DNA of 57,415 nt from a bacterium (GCA_028713675.1 JAQTNV010000020.1:1-57415); one strand, 5' to 3'. Positions 1 through 8,830 are shown, numbered from the stretch's first letter. Translations and numbers: made by a program. Notes: generated from the sequence alone by a model not told the origin.

Positions 1-36
1 CAAATCCTCCGTTTAATTCGTATAACGCTAGTACCT

Positions 37-66
37 GGGCTGGGGGTAACCCCGGCCCTTTCTTTT
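37..66 (+). terminator. Rho-independent terminator of an upstream gene
   Basis: A 9-bp, mostly G:C stem (37-45 with 50-58, one G.T pair) closes a 4-nt loop and is followed by a T-rich tract (59-66). The T tract lies on the plus strand, so it would end a rightward gene lying left of the window. Confidence 0.6.
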
Positions 67-79
67 AAAAGCCTTAAAT

Positions 80-1813
80 TTAAATTAGCAACCACAGATT
101 ACAAATCGCCACGCTGATCAGCATAAAAATAAAACCATATTTCATGAAATCCAAAAAACGGATGGGGTGACCGGCCGATTCCGAGATGCCCATGGTAACC
201 ACGTTTGCGCTGGCCCCGATCAAGGTTCCATTCCCGCCCAGGCAGGCCCCCAGGGCTAGGGCCCACCAGAGTACGCCGGTTTCCGCCCCGGGGATGACAT
301 TGGTGAGATAGGCCGTAATGGGCAACATGGTAGCGGTGAAGGGAATATTATCCACGAAGGCGCTCATAATAGCGGAAACCCAAAGAATCAGACAGACAGC
401 TACCGTAAGGTTGCCCTGGGAAAGTTTCAAAACATAATCGGCGACGAGGGATAAAAGCCCGGCTTCCTCTACAGCCCCGACAATGATAAAAAGAAAAACA
501 AAAAAGAGAAGCGTAGACCACTCGATATCTTTCTCTAGAAGTTCAAAAATTTTTATCTTTTTGGTTAGAACACCATAAGCGAAAAGGACTCCTGCTCCGA
601 AAAGGGCGGGGATGCAGACCTCCATTTTCCAGAATCCGTGGCTGGCAAAAAATGCGATTACCACCCCTATGATCAAAAGGCCGTACCGGAGCAAGATCGG
701 GTCCTTGATTCGACAATTTTTTTTCAAGGTCTGAATGAATTCATCAATATTTTTTATCTGCGTCAGGGCATACTGCTTTCGATGGAAAAATCGGTCGTAA
801 AAAACAAGCACGACTAGACATATCAGGCATACCGGGGCGAGGTTCTTAACAAATTGCATAAAAGTCAGGCCAGCGTAGGATCCAATCATAATGTTCGGAG
901 GATCGCCGATCAGGGTAGCGGTGCCCCCGATATTGGAAGCCATCACCTCGGGAATCAGGAGTATCAGCGGCGAGATTTTCATCGCCAGGGCGATTTCGAT
1001 CGTCACCGGGGTATAGAGCAGCATGGTGGTTACGTTGTCCAGGAACGCCGAAGTCACGGCCACAAAAACCATCGAGATCAGAGAAAGGATAAAAAGATTG
1101 CCCCGGGAAATGCGAAAAGACATATAGGCACACCACTGGAAAACGCCGGTGTGTTTCAGAACGCCTACGATAATCATCATTCCGAGAAGCAGAAAAATGA
1201 CGTTCATATCCACCGCGCCGATGGCCCGTTCAAACGAGATAATCCGGTAATCGAGATTTAAGGTTCCCAGGGTATAGGTAGTTAGGAGCATGGTAGTGGC
1301 TCCCAACATGGAGGCAACAGTCCGGTGCAGAATGTCGAAAGAGATCAACAGATAAGTAAGCAGGAAAATAATCGTGGCGATATAAAAAGCGGGACCCAAG
1401 CTCCGAGACAACTCAACGTTATCGACTGTAAAGAAGTTTTGATTCTGGGGAGCGAAATCCTTTTTCCCGAATTCAAGCTCAGCCGAGCGGTAGCTGTTCT
1501 TGGTTACTTCGATCTGGATCCGGGCGGTCTCCGCAGTGTCAGGTGGGAGCCGGAATTCAATCTGATAGCCTCCGTGGGAGGAGGTTTCAACTAAATCAAC
1601 CTCTCCCTGGCTGGAAATAATCTTATGCGGTGTCCCATTGACCAAAACCCGAAGTCGGGCTTCCCGGACCGGTTCCTGATGTGAATCGAAAACGGTCCCG
1701 GAAATGAAGAATGAGCTTTGCGGGTTCTTTATTTCTTCTGCCGAATTAAACCTGGTTAACATCAACAGGAAAAATACGGCCAAAATAAAAATAAGGGATT
1801 TGTTGGATTTCAA
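80..1813 (-). CDS. ArsB/NhaD/SLC13-type (IT superfamily) ion transporter with N-terminal periplasmic domain
   Basis: 577 aa. A signal peptide (about residues 1-24) is followed by about 100 residues resembling a carboxypeptidase-regulatory/Ig-like beta domain (starting FFISGTVFDSHQEPV), then a polytopic membrane part. Two inverted-repeat signatures of the IT superfamily are visible: SNIGGTATLIGDPPN in the first half and GGNGTLIGASANVV in the second, each preceded by an AFLDNVTT or AFVDNIPF loop. The family includes Na+/H+ antiporters, arsenite pumps and dicarboxylate carriers; the substrate cannot be read here. The TTG start is chosen because GAGGA lies 9 nt upstream. The extracytoplasmic N-terminal domain is unusual for this fold. 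It is monocistronic as far as seen. Confidence 0.88.
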   Translation of the reverse strand: MKSNKSLIFILAVFFLLMLTRFNSAEEIKNPQSSFFISGTVFDSHQEPVREARLRVLVNGTPHKIISSQGEVDLVETSSHGGYQIEFRLPPDTAETARIQIEVTKNSYRSAELEFGKKDFAPQNQNFFTVDNVELSRSLGPAFYIATIIFLLTYLLISFDILHRTVASMLGATTMLLTTYTLGTLNLDYRIISFERAIGAVDMNVIFLLLGMMIIVGVLKHTGVFQWCAYMSFRISRGNLFILSLISMVFVAVTSAFLDNVTTMLLYTPVTIEIALAMKISPLILLIPEVMASNIGGTATLIGDPPNIMIGSYAGLTFMQFVKNLAPVCLICLVVLVFYDRFFHRKQYALTQIKNIDEFIQTLKKNCRIKDPILLRYGLLIIGVVIAFFASHGFWKMEVCIPALFGAGVLFAYGVLTKKIKIFELLEKDIEWSTLLFFVFLFIIVGAVEEAGLLSLVADYVLKLSQGNLTVAVCLILWVSAIMSAFVDNIPFTATMLPITAYLTNVIPGAETGVLWWALALGACLGGNGTLIGASANVVTMGISESAGHPIRFLDFMKYGFIFMLISVAICNLWLLI

Positions 1814-1848
1814 AGTAATTTATCCTCAGTATTAACCGACGCCAATAT

Positions 1849-1884
1849 AAAAAAAGAGCCTCCATTCCTTTCAATCGGAATGGC
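1849..1884 (-). terminator. Rho-independent terminator after the SpoIID-like gene
   Basis: Read on the minus strand, a 7-bp stem CCATTCC/GGAATGG, extended by GCC/GGC with a bulge, is followed by a run of seven T. It lies 120 nt past the stop of the minus-strand gene ending at 2008 and would separate it from the transporter. Confidence 0.65.
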
Positions 1885-2007
1885 GGCCCGGCCACTCAAT
1901 GAAACCTCCGGGAATTTTCGTCCCGGACCCTTTCTATCTTATGTATTAATTATAATGGAAAACTTTCTTTGCTCAAAACATTTCCGGAAAAGCTCATTTC
2001 CCGGACC

Positions 2008-3246
2008 CTAATATTTCCGCTCGATCTTAACTCCCTGGTAGAAATGCTGCAGAATCTGGCGGTAGCTGAAGCCCTTATCGGCCATCCCCTTCGCGCCCCA
2101 CTGGCACATCCCCACCCCGTGGCCCGAGCCGCTCCCGGAAAATTTGATTTCATCCACGGTGGATTCCACCCGGAAATTGGTGCTCTTCAGATTGTCGTAG
2201 CCCAGAAGCCGGCGGAGGTCCTCGCCGCTGTAATCCCGCTTCTGGCCGGAGTCGAAGCCGAACTCGAGTTCCCGGACCCGCCCGCTCGCGGTCCGGTTCC
2301 GGAGCGTGATCTTGGTGATGGCTCCCAGGCTCAGGCGCCGGGACATATCTGACAAGGGAATCTCGTACTTCCAGTAGTAACGGGGTGATTCGGTGCAGTA
2401 GGGGTCCGGCACCGAGCGGAGGTAAGGCATCATCTCCCCCCAGACCGCTTCGGAGTTCTCGGTCCGCCCCCCGCAGCAGGAATGGAACACCGCCTTGATG
2501 ATCCTCCCCTGATAAGTCAGGACCTCCCCCGCGGTGGCCCGGACCGCCGCCGCGGCCCTTTCGTCCTCCAGACCGATCCCCCCGTAAACCTGGTCCAGGA
2601 CCGAGGACTCGAGATCGTAAAGGTCCTTCAGCTTCTTTTCCTTCTGGAAATAGGCATAGGTACGGGCCGCCACCGCCTGCGCCTTGACCGCCTCGGGCGG
2701 CCAGGCGGAGGAAATCTCGTGGTTGATCAATCCCACCAGGTAGCGCTCCAGGTCCATGTCGTTGATCAGGAGCAGGTGGTTCCGCGCGGTCTTCACCACC
2801 TCCACCCGGCCCTGGAACCTTTTCCCGTCGATCCGGATCACCCCGTCGCCGCTGGCGAGGACCAGGTGGGTGGCGGGCCAGGTCCGCTGGTTGATCTTCA
2901 TTCCGCCCGGGGTAAGCGCGATCCGGTAAACCGGGTCGGATTTATCCAGGTCCACCTGCTCGAAACTTGGGAGTTCCCGGATCAGGAGATCCGTCCCCTC
3001 GATCTCCACCGGCGCGCCGGTTTCCTTGATCGAGATCCGGATCGAGGGCGCGTTCCCTGCGTAGGCGGTCGCCACGTAAACCAGGAGCAGGCCGAGCGCG
3101 ATGAAAGCCAGTCCCATGATCCGGAGGACATTCACCGGGATCTCCGGAATCCGGCGGAAGAATTCCCGCATCTTCTCGGGAAAAACGAAATAAGGAATGG
3201 CTTCGATGACGAGGGCCAGACCCAGCGCGGCCAAAAATAACTTCAT
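2008..3246 (-). CDS. DUF2065 (YjeT-like) - SpoIID/LytB fusion protein
   Basis: 412 aa. Residues 1-62 match the small DUF2065/YjeT membrane protein (starts MKLFLAALGLALVIEAIPYF, then the FPEKMREF segment and a second hydrophobic helix). The rest is a SpoIID/LytB domain, with the landmarks LERYLVGLINHEISSAWPPEA, AVAARTYAYFQ, SCCGGRTENSEAVWG and, near the end, GSGSGHGVGMCQWGAKGMA. SpoIID proteins cleave denuded glycan strands in peptidoglycan. The second DUF2065 helix would act as the membrane anchor and place the SpoIID part in the periplasm. Both parts are normally separate genes; the reading frame is continuous here with no sign of a frameshift. A minus-strand terminator lies downstream. Confidence 0.9.
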   Translation of the reverse strand: MKLFLAALGLALVIEAIPYFVFPEKMREFFRRIPEIPVNVLRIMGLAFIALGLLLVYVATAYAGNAPSIRISIKETGAPVEIEGTDLLIRELPSFEQVDLDKSDPVYRIALTPGGMKINQRTWPATHLVLASGDGVIRIDGKRFQGRVEVVKTARNHLLLINDMDLERYLVGLINHEISSAWPPEAVKAQAVAARTYAYFQKEKKLKDLYDLESSVLDQVYGGIGLEDERAAAAVRATAGEVLTYQGRIIKAVFHSCCGGRTENSEAVWGEMMPYLRSVPDPYCTESPRYYWKYEIPLSDMSRRLSLGAITKITLRNRTASGRVRELEFGFDSGQKRDYSGEDLRRLLGYDNLKSTNFRVESTVDEIKFSGSGSGHGVGMCQWGAKGMADKGFSYRQILQHFYQGVKIERKY

Positions 3247-3280
3247 CGCTTATCGCTCATTGTTGTTCCGGTTAAAGGCA

Positions 3281-3322
3281 TAAGACGTGAGAAGTAAGAC
3301 GTAAAACGATGAGGATGACAAG
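3281..3322. repeat. Heptad tandem array, unit TAAGACG (6 units)
   Basis: Six consecutive 7-nt units in phase (TAAGACG, TGAGAAG, TAAGACG, TAAAACG, then two degenerate ones) lie just upstream of the SpoIID-like gene. Each copy deviates slightly but the spacing never slips. Confidence 0.6.
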
Positions 3323-3340
3323 ATTGAAAATCCCCCTCTA

Positions 3341-3362
3341 TCCCCCTTTTTACAAAGGGGGA
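3341..3362. repeat. CCCCCTTT/AAAGGGGG hairpin repeat
   Basis: An 8-9 bp perfect stem closes a 4-nt loop, preceded by a second TCCCCC block. Repeats of this CCCCCT...AGGGGG form are widely dispersed in many bacterial genomes; no gene function is implied. Confidence 0.6.
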
Positions 3363-3442
3363 AACTGATAACCTTGTTTCCTGATCACCACTTCCTGATT
3401 CTCTATTGTCCTGATGACCTTGGTTTGCAGGATTTTCCCTGC

Positions 3443-3470
3443 CTGCTACCTGCTACCTACTATCTACGAT
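3443..3470. repeat. Heptad tandem array, unit CTGCTAC (4 units)
   Basis: Two identical CTGCTAC units are followed by CTACTAT and CTACGAT, all in phase. The unit is related to the GGCTACC family at 25341 and 26655. Confidence 0.6.
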
Positions 3471-3484
3471 CTTTTTTATTTTCA

Positions 3485-3547
3485 CTTACATCTCGCCCCT
3501 TGCATCTTGTCCCTTATATCTTTTCCCTTGCATCTTTTCCCTATTTT
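3485..3547. repeat. Heptad tandem array, unit CTTGCAT/CTTTTCC (9 units)
   Basis: Nine 7-nt units, all starting with CT, run without a slip for 63 nt (for example CTTGCAT and CTTTTCC, each present twice). The array enters the last codons and stop codon of the wecG-like gene at 3541. Confidence 0.7.
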
Positions 3548-4311
3548 CCCCCCGCCAGACGGAATTTAAGAAGATGCAGGAGAAAAGTCAGGTTCCCGAT
3601 GAGGTATCTCCGCCACAGGCGGCGCGGCTCCCGGACCAGGCGGAAAAGCCACTCCATCCTCCGCCTCCGGATCCAGAGCGGGGCCCGGGGCACCGACCCG
3701 GAATAAAAATCCAGAAAAGCCCCCACCCCGATCGCCAGGCGCACCGGGAGCTCCGCGGCCCAGCGGTCAATCAGTTTTTCCTGGATCGGAACCCCCATGC
3801 CGACGAGCAGAAGGTCGGGGCTGGCCGCCCGGATGGAATCCGCCACCCGGGCCTCGTTTTTAAAAAAGCCGGACTCCATCCCCGCCAGTCTGATCCCGGG
3901 GATCTCCCGGGCCAGTCTCTCCCCGCAGGCCTCCACGATCCCGGGCTGTCCTCCCAGCAGATAAACCGACTTCTTGAGCTTCCCGGCCCGTTCGAGGACA
4001 AGGGGCAGGAAATCGGTCCCGCAGAGATTTTCCGGAAAGGGCTTTTTCAAGGTCCGGCCGGCGATTTCCAGTCCCAGCCCGTCGTTCAAAACCAGGTCGG
4101 CCCGGTTCAGCACCTCCCGGAATTCCCGGTCCGAGTAAGCCACGTTCAGGCAGTTGGCGTAAACGAAATAGATCCGCCGGGGCCGGTCTTCCCCGAGAAA
4201 AATTTCCACCCGGTCCAAGACTTCCTGGGTCCGGAGCCGGTCCACCCTGACCCCGAAAATATTCACCGGGTCCAAATTCCGGGCCGCCGAATTTTTACTT
4301 TTTATCTTCAT
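3541..4311 (-). CDS. WecG/TagA/CpsF-family glycosyltransferase (GT26)
   Basis: 256 aa from the chosen start. The protein carries the family landmarks: YFVYANCLNVAYSDREF, LNDGLGLEIAGRTL, SVYLLGGQPGIVE and LLVGMGVPIQEKLIDRW. It ends with a basic region rich in RRRR/RRLWRR that fits membrane association. Enzymes of this family transfer N-acetylmannosaminuronic acid or related sugars to lipid-linked intermediates in teichoic-acid, ECA or capsule synthesis. The ORF can be extended 12 residues to 4347, but that extension lies in a dispersed ATTGCGAG repeat, so ATG 4311 is preferred; neither start has a convincing ribosome site. It forms a minus-strand pair with the GT2 gene and probably serves the polysaccharide pathway encoded at 9-18 kb. 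Confidence 0.88.
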   Translation of the reverse strand: MKIKSKNSAARNLDPVNIFGVRVDRLRTQEVLDRVEIFLGEDRPRRIYFVYANCLNVAYSDREFREVLNRADLVLNDGLGLEIAGRTLKKPFPENLCGTDFLPLVLERAGKLKKSVYLLGGQPGIVEACGERLAREIPGIRLAGMESGFFKNEARVADSIRAASPDLLLVGMGVPIQEKLIDRWAAELPVRLAIGVGAFLDFYSGSVPRAPLWIRRRRMEWLFRLVREPRRLWRRYLIGNLTFLLHLLKFRLAGGK

Positions 4312-4342
4312 AAACAAATATTTGGAAAAACATCCTCTTCCG

Positions 4343-4448
4343 GTCATTGCGAGTCCCGCCTCTGGCGGGACGCGGCAATCTCTCAGATGGCTATTTTAGA
4401 TTGCTTCGCTGCGCTCGCAATGACGGGAAAGTGCGCTCGCAATGACGG
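4343..4448. repeat. Dispersed ATTGCGAG palindromic repeat
   Basis: The left arm starts GTCATTGCGAG and the right arm ends CTCGCAATGAC, with a second partial right arm beside it and an inner CCCGCC...GGCGGG hairpin. Related copies lie at 28757, 29941 and 31569. Confidence 0.7.
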
Positions 4449-4494
4449 TTGAGTGACCACGCCCGTTGGGAGATTGTAAGTTGCCATATATTTA

Positions 4495-5463
4495 TTATTC
4501 AATCCTGAAACTCCGATACAATTCCCGGACCATTCTCAGGTTCTTAAGCCTTTTTTCCGTTTCCGCCCTCTTCCCGGAAACGGCGTTTTTCATCCGCTCG
4601 ATCAGCAACCGGACGGAAATGATGGATAAAACCGCCGCTCTCAAGGTCTCCACCCGGACGGGGGAATAATGCTTGGTAAAGAAATATAGCAGCGACTGGT
4701 AATACCGGAAAAAACTATCCTGCTCGGGGAGATAATAATTCGCCCCCCCGTGGTGGATCACCTCGGCCCCGGGGAAATAATGCGCCTCCCACCCCGCCTT
4801 CACCATCCGGTAGCAGAAATCGGCATCCTCCCAGTAAAGAAAAAAATTGGGATCGAGATCGCCCACTCTTTCCCGGGCCTCCCGCCGGACCAGGAGGCAG
4901 GCGCCGAACAGCGCCGGCACCCGGCGCGGGGCGGGATCCTGGCGGTACATCGAAAACAGGTTCGGGAACCACTTTCCGAAAATCCGCCCCAGGAAAATCC
5001 CCGGCTTGCCTTCCTTGGGGAGCAGCCGGTCCAGTTCCGCCAGGTTGGCCACTTCCTTCAAGACCGAGGGAAATCCGAAGGTGGAGGGCTGGAAACGCCC
5101 GTCCCCGAAGATCAGGCGCGGTCCCACCACGCCCACTTTGGGTGATTGTTCCAGATAATCGATCAGTTTCGAAACCGCCCCGGGCTGCACCCGGGTATCC
5201 GGGTTCAAGAGCAGGAGATACCGGCCCCGGGCCCGGGCCAGGCCCTGGTTATTGGCCCGCGCGAAGCCCAGGTTTTCCCGGTTCAGGCGCAGGTCGACCC
5301 GGGGGAATTCCCTGCCCACCATTCCCCCGATATCTTCCCGCGAGGCGTTGTCAATCACGATCACCTCCGCCTCCATCCCGGCCAGTTCCCGATCCAGGGA
5401 AACCAGGCAATCCCGCAGGAGCTCGGGACGGTCGTAGACGGGGATGATTACAGATATTTCCAT
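4495..5463 (-). CDS. GT-A family 2 glycosyltransferase (rhamnosyltransferase-like)
   Basis: 322 aa. The N-terminus is a standard GT2 nucleotide-binding fold (EISVIIPVYDRPELL, VIVIDNASRED), with the metal-binding LLLLNPDTRVQPGA. The C-terminal half has FGACLLVRREARERVGDLDPNF and FYWEDADFCYRM-type acidic residues (LYWEDADFCYRMVKAGW) typical of WbbL-like rhamnosyltransferases. It adds a sugar to a growing surface polysaccharide on the cytoplasmic face. It is transcribed towards the WecG-like gene, with the ATTGCGAG repeat in between. It diverges from the Fn3 lipoprotein gene with only 79 nt between starts. The acceptor sugar is not predictable. Confidence 0.88.
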   Translation of the reverse strand: MEISVIIPVYDRPELLRDCLVSLDRELAGMEAEVIVIDNASREDIGGMVGREFPRVDLRLNRENLGFARANNQGLARARGRYLLLLNPDTRVQPGAVSKLIDYLEQSPKVGVVGPRLIFGDGRFQPSTFGFPSVLKEVANLAELDRLLPKEGKPGIFLGRIFGKWFPNLFSMYRQDPAPRRVPALFGACLLVRREARERVGDLDPNFFLYWEDADFCYRMVKAGWEAHYFPGAEVIHHGGANYYLPEQDSFFRYYQSLLYFFTKHYSPVRVETLRAAVLSIISVRLLIERMKNAVSGKRAETEKRLKNLRMVRELYRSFRIE

Positions 5464-5542
5464 TTACAAAACCCGGGTGATTTAAAATCCTTCCTATACT
5501 CCTTATAATATTCCCATGATAAATAGTATCAGAATTCGGAAC

Positions 5543-6619
5543 ATGAAACATTTAACCTTTATTTTAATGGCGGTTTTTTCCGGACTGCTTTCCGGTTTTT
5601 TCCCGGCCTGCGGGAAAAAGACCTCCCCGATTCCTCCCTCCCTGATCATCCCCCAGCCGATGGGGGAGCCGGTTTTCATCTCCCGCCCGGAAGCCATCTT
5701 TCTGGTCTGGCCCGTTCCGGATAAAAACGTGGATGGAAGCCCGCTGAAAGACCTGAAAGGATTTCAGGTTTACCGCCATTCCGAGGCGTCCGCGGCCGGG
5801 TCCATCGATATCGGCTCCCTGAAATTTGAAAAGCTGATCACGATCGACTACGAATTCCCGAACCCGGCCCGGGCCGAAGGGAAAAAAGTCACTTTCGCGG
5901 ATAAAAACGTTTCGCCCGGACAGCAGTATTTCTATTTTCTCCGGGCTTTCAACCGCCGGGGTTATCAGGGCCCGCCCTCCAATATCATCCGGGTCAACCG
6001 CGCCCAACCCCTGTCCCCGCCCCGCGGCCTGGCCGTTTCCCCCGGTGACCGCTGGGTCCAGCTCTCCTGGCAGCCGCCTGAAAATCCCGCCCCCGGGGGC
6101 CCGGAAACCGTCCTGGCCGGATACAATTTCTACCGGTCCGGGGAGAAAGAGGACATTCCTTTCCTGCCCGCCAACCCCGATCCGATCACCCGGACGGTTT
6201 ACACCGACCTGGGATTGGAAAACAACCGGACTTATTACTACCGGGTTTCGGCCCTGGAAAGAGTCAACGGCAGCCTGAACGAGAGCCCCCTCTCCTCCGC
6301 CGTTTCCGTGCTTCCGGAGGATCACACTCCCCCCCTGCCGCCGCAGGGACTGACCGCGGTCCCGGCCCAGTCCGGCGTGGAACTGCGCTGGGAGCCCAAC
6401 GCCGAAAAGGATCTCGCCGGATACCGGGTCTACCGGGGAAAAGAGCCGGGATTCCGGATGGAGAATCTCACCCCCGCCCCGATCCCGGAACCCGCATACT
6501 TGGATCGCAATGCCGTTCGTGGTAAATCTTACCGGTATCAACTGACCGCGGTGGATTCGGCCCCGGCCCCCAACGAAAGCGAGGCCTCCGAGCCGGTCAA
6601 CCTGCGGGTTCCGAAATGA
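5543..6619 (+). CDS. Fibronectin type III repeat lipoprotein
   Basis: 358 aa. A lipoprotein signal ends in the lipobox FFPACGKK (Cys about 23 residues in), so the mature protein is lipid-anchored. Two clear Fn3 domains follow (starting PPRGLAVSPGDRWVQLSW and PPQGLTAVPAQSGVELRW, each ending in a YRV/YRYQLTAVD-type strand), after a first, weaker beta domain. Fn3 repeats usually mediate extracellular contacts; no catalytic residues are visible. ATG 5543 is preferred over an upstream in-frame ATG at 5516 because it begins the hydrophobic signal. The gene lies 11 nt upstream of lysA and is probably cotranscribed, an association without obvious metabolic logic. Confidence 0.82.
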   Translation: MKHLTFILMAVFSGLLSGFFPACGKKTSPIPPSLIIPQPMGEPVFISRPEAIFLVWPVPDKNVDGSPLKDLKGFQVYRHSEASAAGSIDIGSLKFEKLITIDYEFPNPARAEGKKVTFADKNVSPGQQYFYFLRAFNRRGYQGPPSNIIRVNRAQPLSPPRGLAVSPGDRWVQLSWQPPENPAPGGPETVLAGYNFYRSGEKEDIPFLPANPDPITRTVYTDLGLENNRTYYYRVSALERVNGSLNESPLSSAVSVLPEDHTPPLPPQGLTAVPAQSGVELRWEPNAEKDLAGYRVYRGKEPGFRMENLTPAPIPEPAYLDRNAVRGKSYRYQLTAVDSAPAPNESEASEPVNLRVPK

Positions 6620-6630
6620 GGCAATGAAAA

Positions 6631-7905
6631 ATGCACTATTTTCAATATTCCCGGGGGGAACTGCACGCCGAGGGTATTCCCCTCTCCCGCCTGGTCAAAT
6701 CGGTCGGCACCCCCGCGTATATTTACAGTTACCAGACCCTGGTCCGCCATTTTCAGATTTTTGACGGGGCTTTTTCCGCCCTTCCCCACCTGACCTGCTA
6801 CTCCGTCAAGGCCAACTCCAACCTGGCCCTGCTCCGGATCTTTTCCCGGCTCGGGGGCGGCTTCGATATCGTCTCGCAGGGCGAGCTCGCCCGGGCCCTC
6901 CAGGCCGGGGCCGATCCCCGGCGGATCGTCTTCTCCGGGGTGGGCAAAACCGAAACCGAGCTCGCGGCCGCGGTGCGGGCGGGGGTCCTGCTGATCAACG
7001 TGGAATCAGTCCCGGAGCTCCTGCTCTTGAGCCGCGTGGCGAAAAAATGCAGACGCCGGGTCCGGATCTCCTTCCGCCTGAACCCGGATATCAGCGCCGA
7101 AAGCCATCCTTATCTCACCACCGGCACGCCGGAAAACAAATTCGGGATCGATATCAAGCAGGCCCTCCCGGTTTATCTCCGGGCCGCCCGCCTGCCTTTC
7201 CTCGAGCCAGCCGGGATCGACTGCCACATCGGTTCGCAGATCACTTCCCTGAAACCTTTCGTCGCCGTCCTCGGCAAGCTCAAGGGCCTGATCTCCCGGC
7301 TGGGACGGCTCGGGATCAACATTTCCTACCTCGACCTGGGCGGGGGGCTGGGCATCACCTACCGGGATGAGGTCCCTCCCCATCCGGACGAATACGCCCG
7401 GGTCATCGGGAAAGAACTGAAAGGGTTCCCCGGCTCCCCCTTGGGAATCACGCTGATCCTGGAGCCCGGGCGGGTCATCGTCGGCAACGCCGGCATCCTC
7501 GTGGCCCGGGTCCTCTACTCCAAAAAAGTGGGACGCAAGGAATTCGTGATTACCGACGCCGGGATGAACGACCTGATCCGGCCGGCGCTTTACGATTCCT
7601 TTCATGAAATCATCCCGGTCCGCCCCCGGAAAGGCCCCCGGAAAAAGGTGGACGTGGTCGGACCGATCTGCGAAAGCGGGGATTTCTTCGCCCGGGACCG
7701 GAAGCTGCCGCCCCTCCGGTCGGGGGATCTGCTCGCCGTCATGGGAGCGGGGGCCTACGGCTTTTCCATGTCTTCCAATTACAACTCCCGCCCCCGGGCC
7801 GCCGAGGTCCTGGTCCGGGGCAGTCGCTTCGCGGTCATTCGCCGCCGGGAAAACCAGCAAGACCTGACCCGGGGAGAAATCATCCCCGCCTCCCTGCTCA
7901 AATGA
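6631..7905 (+). CDS. lysA: Diaminopimelate decarboxylase
   Basis: 424 aa. It catalyses the last step of lysine synthesis, meso-diaminopimelate to L-lysine plus CO2, with PLP. Lys60 in CYSVKANSN is the Schiff-base lysine. Further landmarks are GGFDIVSQGEL, the DCHIGSQI loop, DLGGGLGITY, LILEPGRVIVG (substrate and phosphate contacts) and CESGDFFA with the cysteine that completes the active site across the dimer. Length is typical. A GAGG lies upstream of the ATG. The gene overlaps dapF by 4 nt (ATGA), so translation is coupled; both enzymes act on the same intermediate. Confidence 0.97.
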   Translation: MHYFQYSRGELHAEGIPLSRLVKSVGTPAYIYSYQTLVRHFQIFDGAFSALPHLTCYSVKANSNLALLRIFSRLGGGFDIVSQGELARALQAGADPRRIVFSGVGKTETELAAAVRAGVLLINVESVPELLLLSRVAKKCRRRVRISFRLNPDISAESHPYLTTGTPENKFGIDIKQALPVYLRAARLPFLEPAGIDCHIGSQITSLKPFVAVLGKLKGLISRLGRLGINISYLDLGGGLGITYRDEVPPHPDEYARVIGKELKGFPGSPLGITLILEPGRVIVGNAGILVARVLYSKKVGRKEFVITDAGMNDLIRPALYDSFHEIIPVRPRKGPRKKVDVVGPICESGDFFARDRKLPPLRSGDLLAVMGAGAYGFSMSSNYNSRPRAAEVLVRGSRFAVIRRRENQQDLTRGEIIPASLLK

Positions 7906-8762
7906 GACCGGAACGACCCCGTCCCCGCCCGGATAATCCCCGCCCGGCCCGCCCGGCCGCAGATCGGACCTATCCCTTCTGCAAGCTGGAAGCCACCGGG
8001 AACGATTTCATTCTTTTTGATCTCTACCAGTCCCGCCTGCCGCTCCAGCCCCTGACCCGGCCCGAAACCATCTCCCGGCTCTGCTCGCGGCGGAACGGGA
8101 TCGGCGCGGACGGGATCCTTTTGCTTCTGCCCGGGGACCGGGAAAAATTCCGGATGCGGATCTTCAATGCCGACGGGGGTGAGGCGGAAATGTGCGGGAA
8201 CGGCCTGCGCGGCCTGGTCCGCTACCTGGAATCCCGGGATCTGTGTCCCGGGGGAAAAGTCCGGGTGGAAACCAAGGCCGGGGTTAAAAACGCCTGGATC
8301 AAAAACGACCTGGTAACCATTGACCTGGGCCGGGCCCGAACCTTTCCGGGCCCCCCTCTCCGGATCGAAAACCACCGCTTCGAACCCCTGAATATCGATA
8401 TCGGCAATCCCCACGCGGTCATCTTTATTGATGAAGATGTGACGAAATACCCCCTGGAGCGTTTCGGGCCCCAGATCGAAAACCATCCCTCCTATCCGAA
8501 CCGGACCAACGTGGAATTTGTCCAGGTGATCAAGCCGCAGGAACTTCGGGCCCGGGTTTGGGAACGTGGGGTAGGAGAAACCCCTTCCTGCGGAACCGGG
8601 GCGGGAGCGATTCTTTTTGCCGCCCTGACCGTGAAAAAATCACCGGAAAAGGTCAAAGTCATCCTCCCGGGCGGGGAGCTCCAGGTCGAGCAGCGTCAGG
8701 ACGGGATCATCTATTTGACCGGGCCGGCCAAATTGGTTTTTAGGGGAAATACCGTAGTATAA
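7902..8762 (+). CDS. dapF: Diaminopimelate epimerase
   Basis: 286 aa. It interconverts LL- and meso-diaminopimelate for peptidoglycan and lysine synthesis. The two catalytic cysteines are visible: Cys98 in EMCGNGLRG and Cys230 in ETPSCGTGAGA. LEATGNDFILFD marks the usual N-terminus. About 22 extra residues precede it, made almost only of Arg and Pro (MRPERPRPRPDNPRPARP). The ATGA overlap with lysA supports this start, so the extension is probably translated; it is not part of the family fold. The residue after CGNGLR is Gly rather than the common Cys. Confidence 0.95.
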   Translation: MRPERPRPRPDNPRPARPAADRTYPFCKLEATGNDFILFDLYQSRLPLQPLTRPETISRLCSRRNGIGADGILLLLPGDREKFRMRIFNADGGEAEMCGNGLRGLVRYLESRDLCPGGKVRVETKAGVKNAWIKNDLVTIDLGRARTFPGPPLRIENHRFEPLNIDIGNPHAVIFIDEDVTKYPLERFGPQIENHPSYPNRTNVEFVQVIKPQELRARVWERGVGETPSCGTGAGAILFAALTVKKSPEKVKVILPGGELQVEQRQDGIIYLTGPAKLVFRGNTVV

Positions 8763-8770
8763 ACAATCTA

Positions 8771-8799
8771 TTGACTTAATTTCCCTTTAGATATAAAGT
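8771..8799 (+). promoter_or_regulatory. Candidate sigma70 promoter, distal
   Basis: TTGACT, a 17-nt spacer, then TAAAGT. The AT-rich 130-bp gap upstream of the export operon holds two such boxes; this is the first. Confidence 0.4.
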
Positions 8800-8830
8800 A
8801 AAAAAATTCGCATTCTTTTCCTTATCAAAC

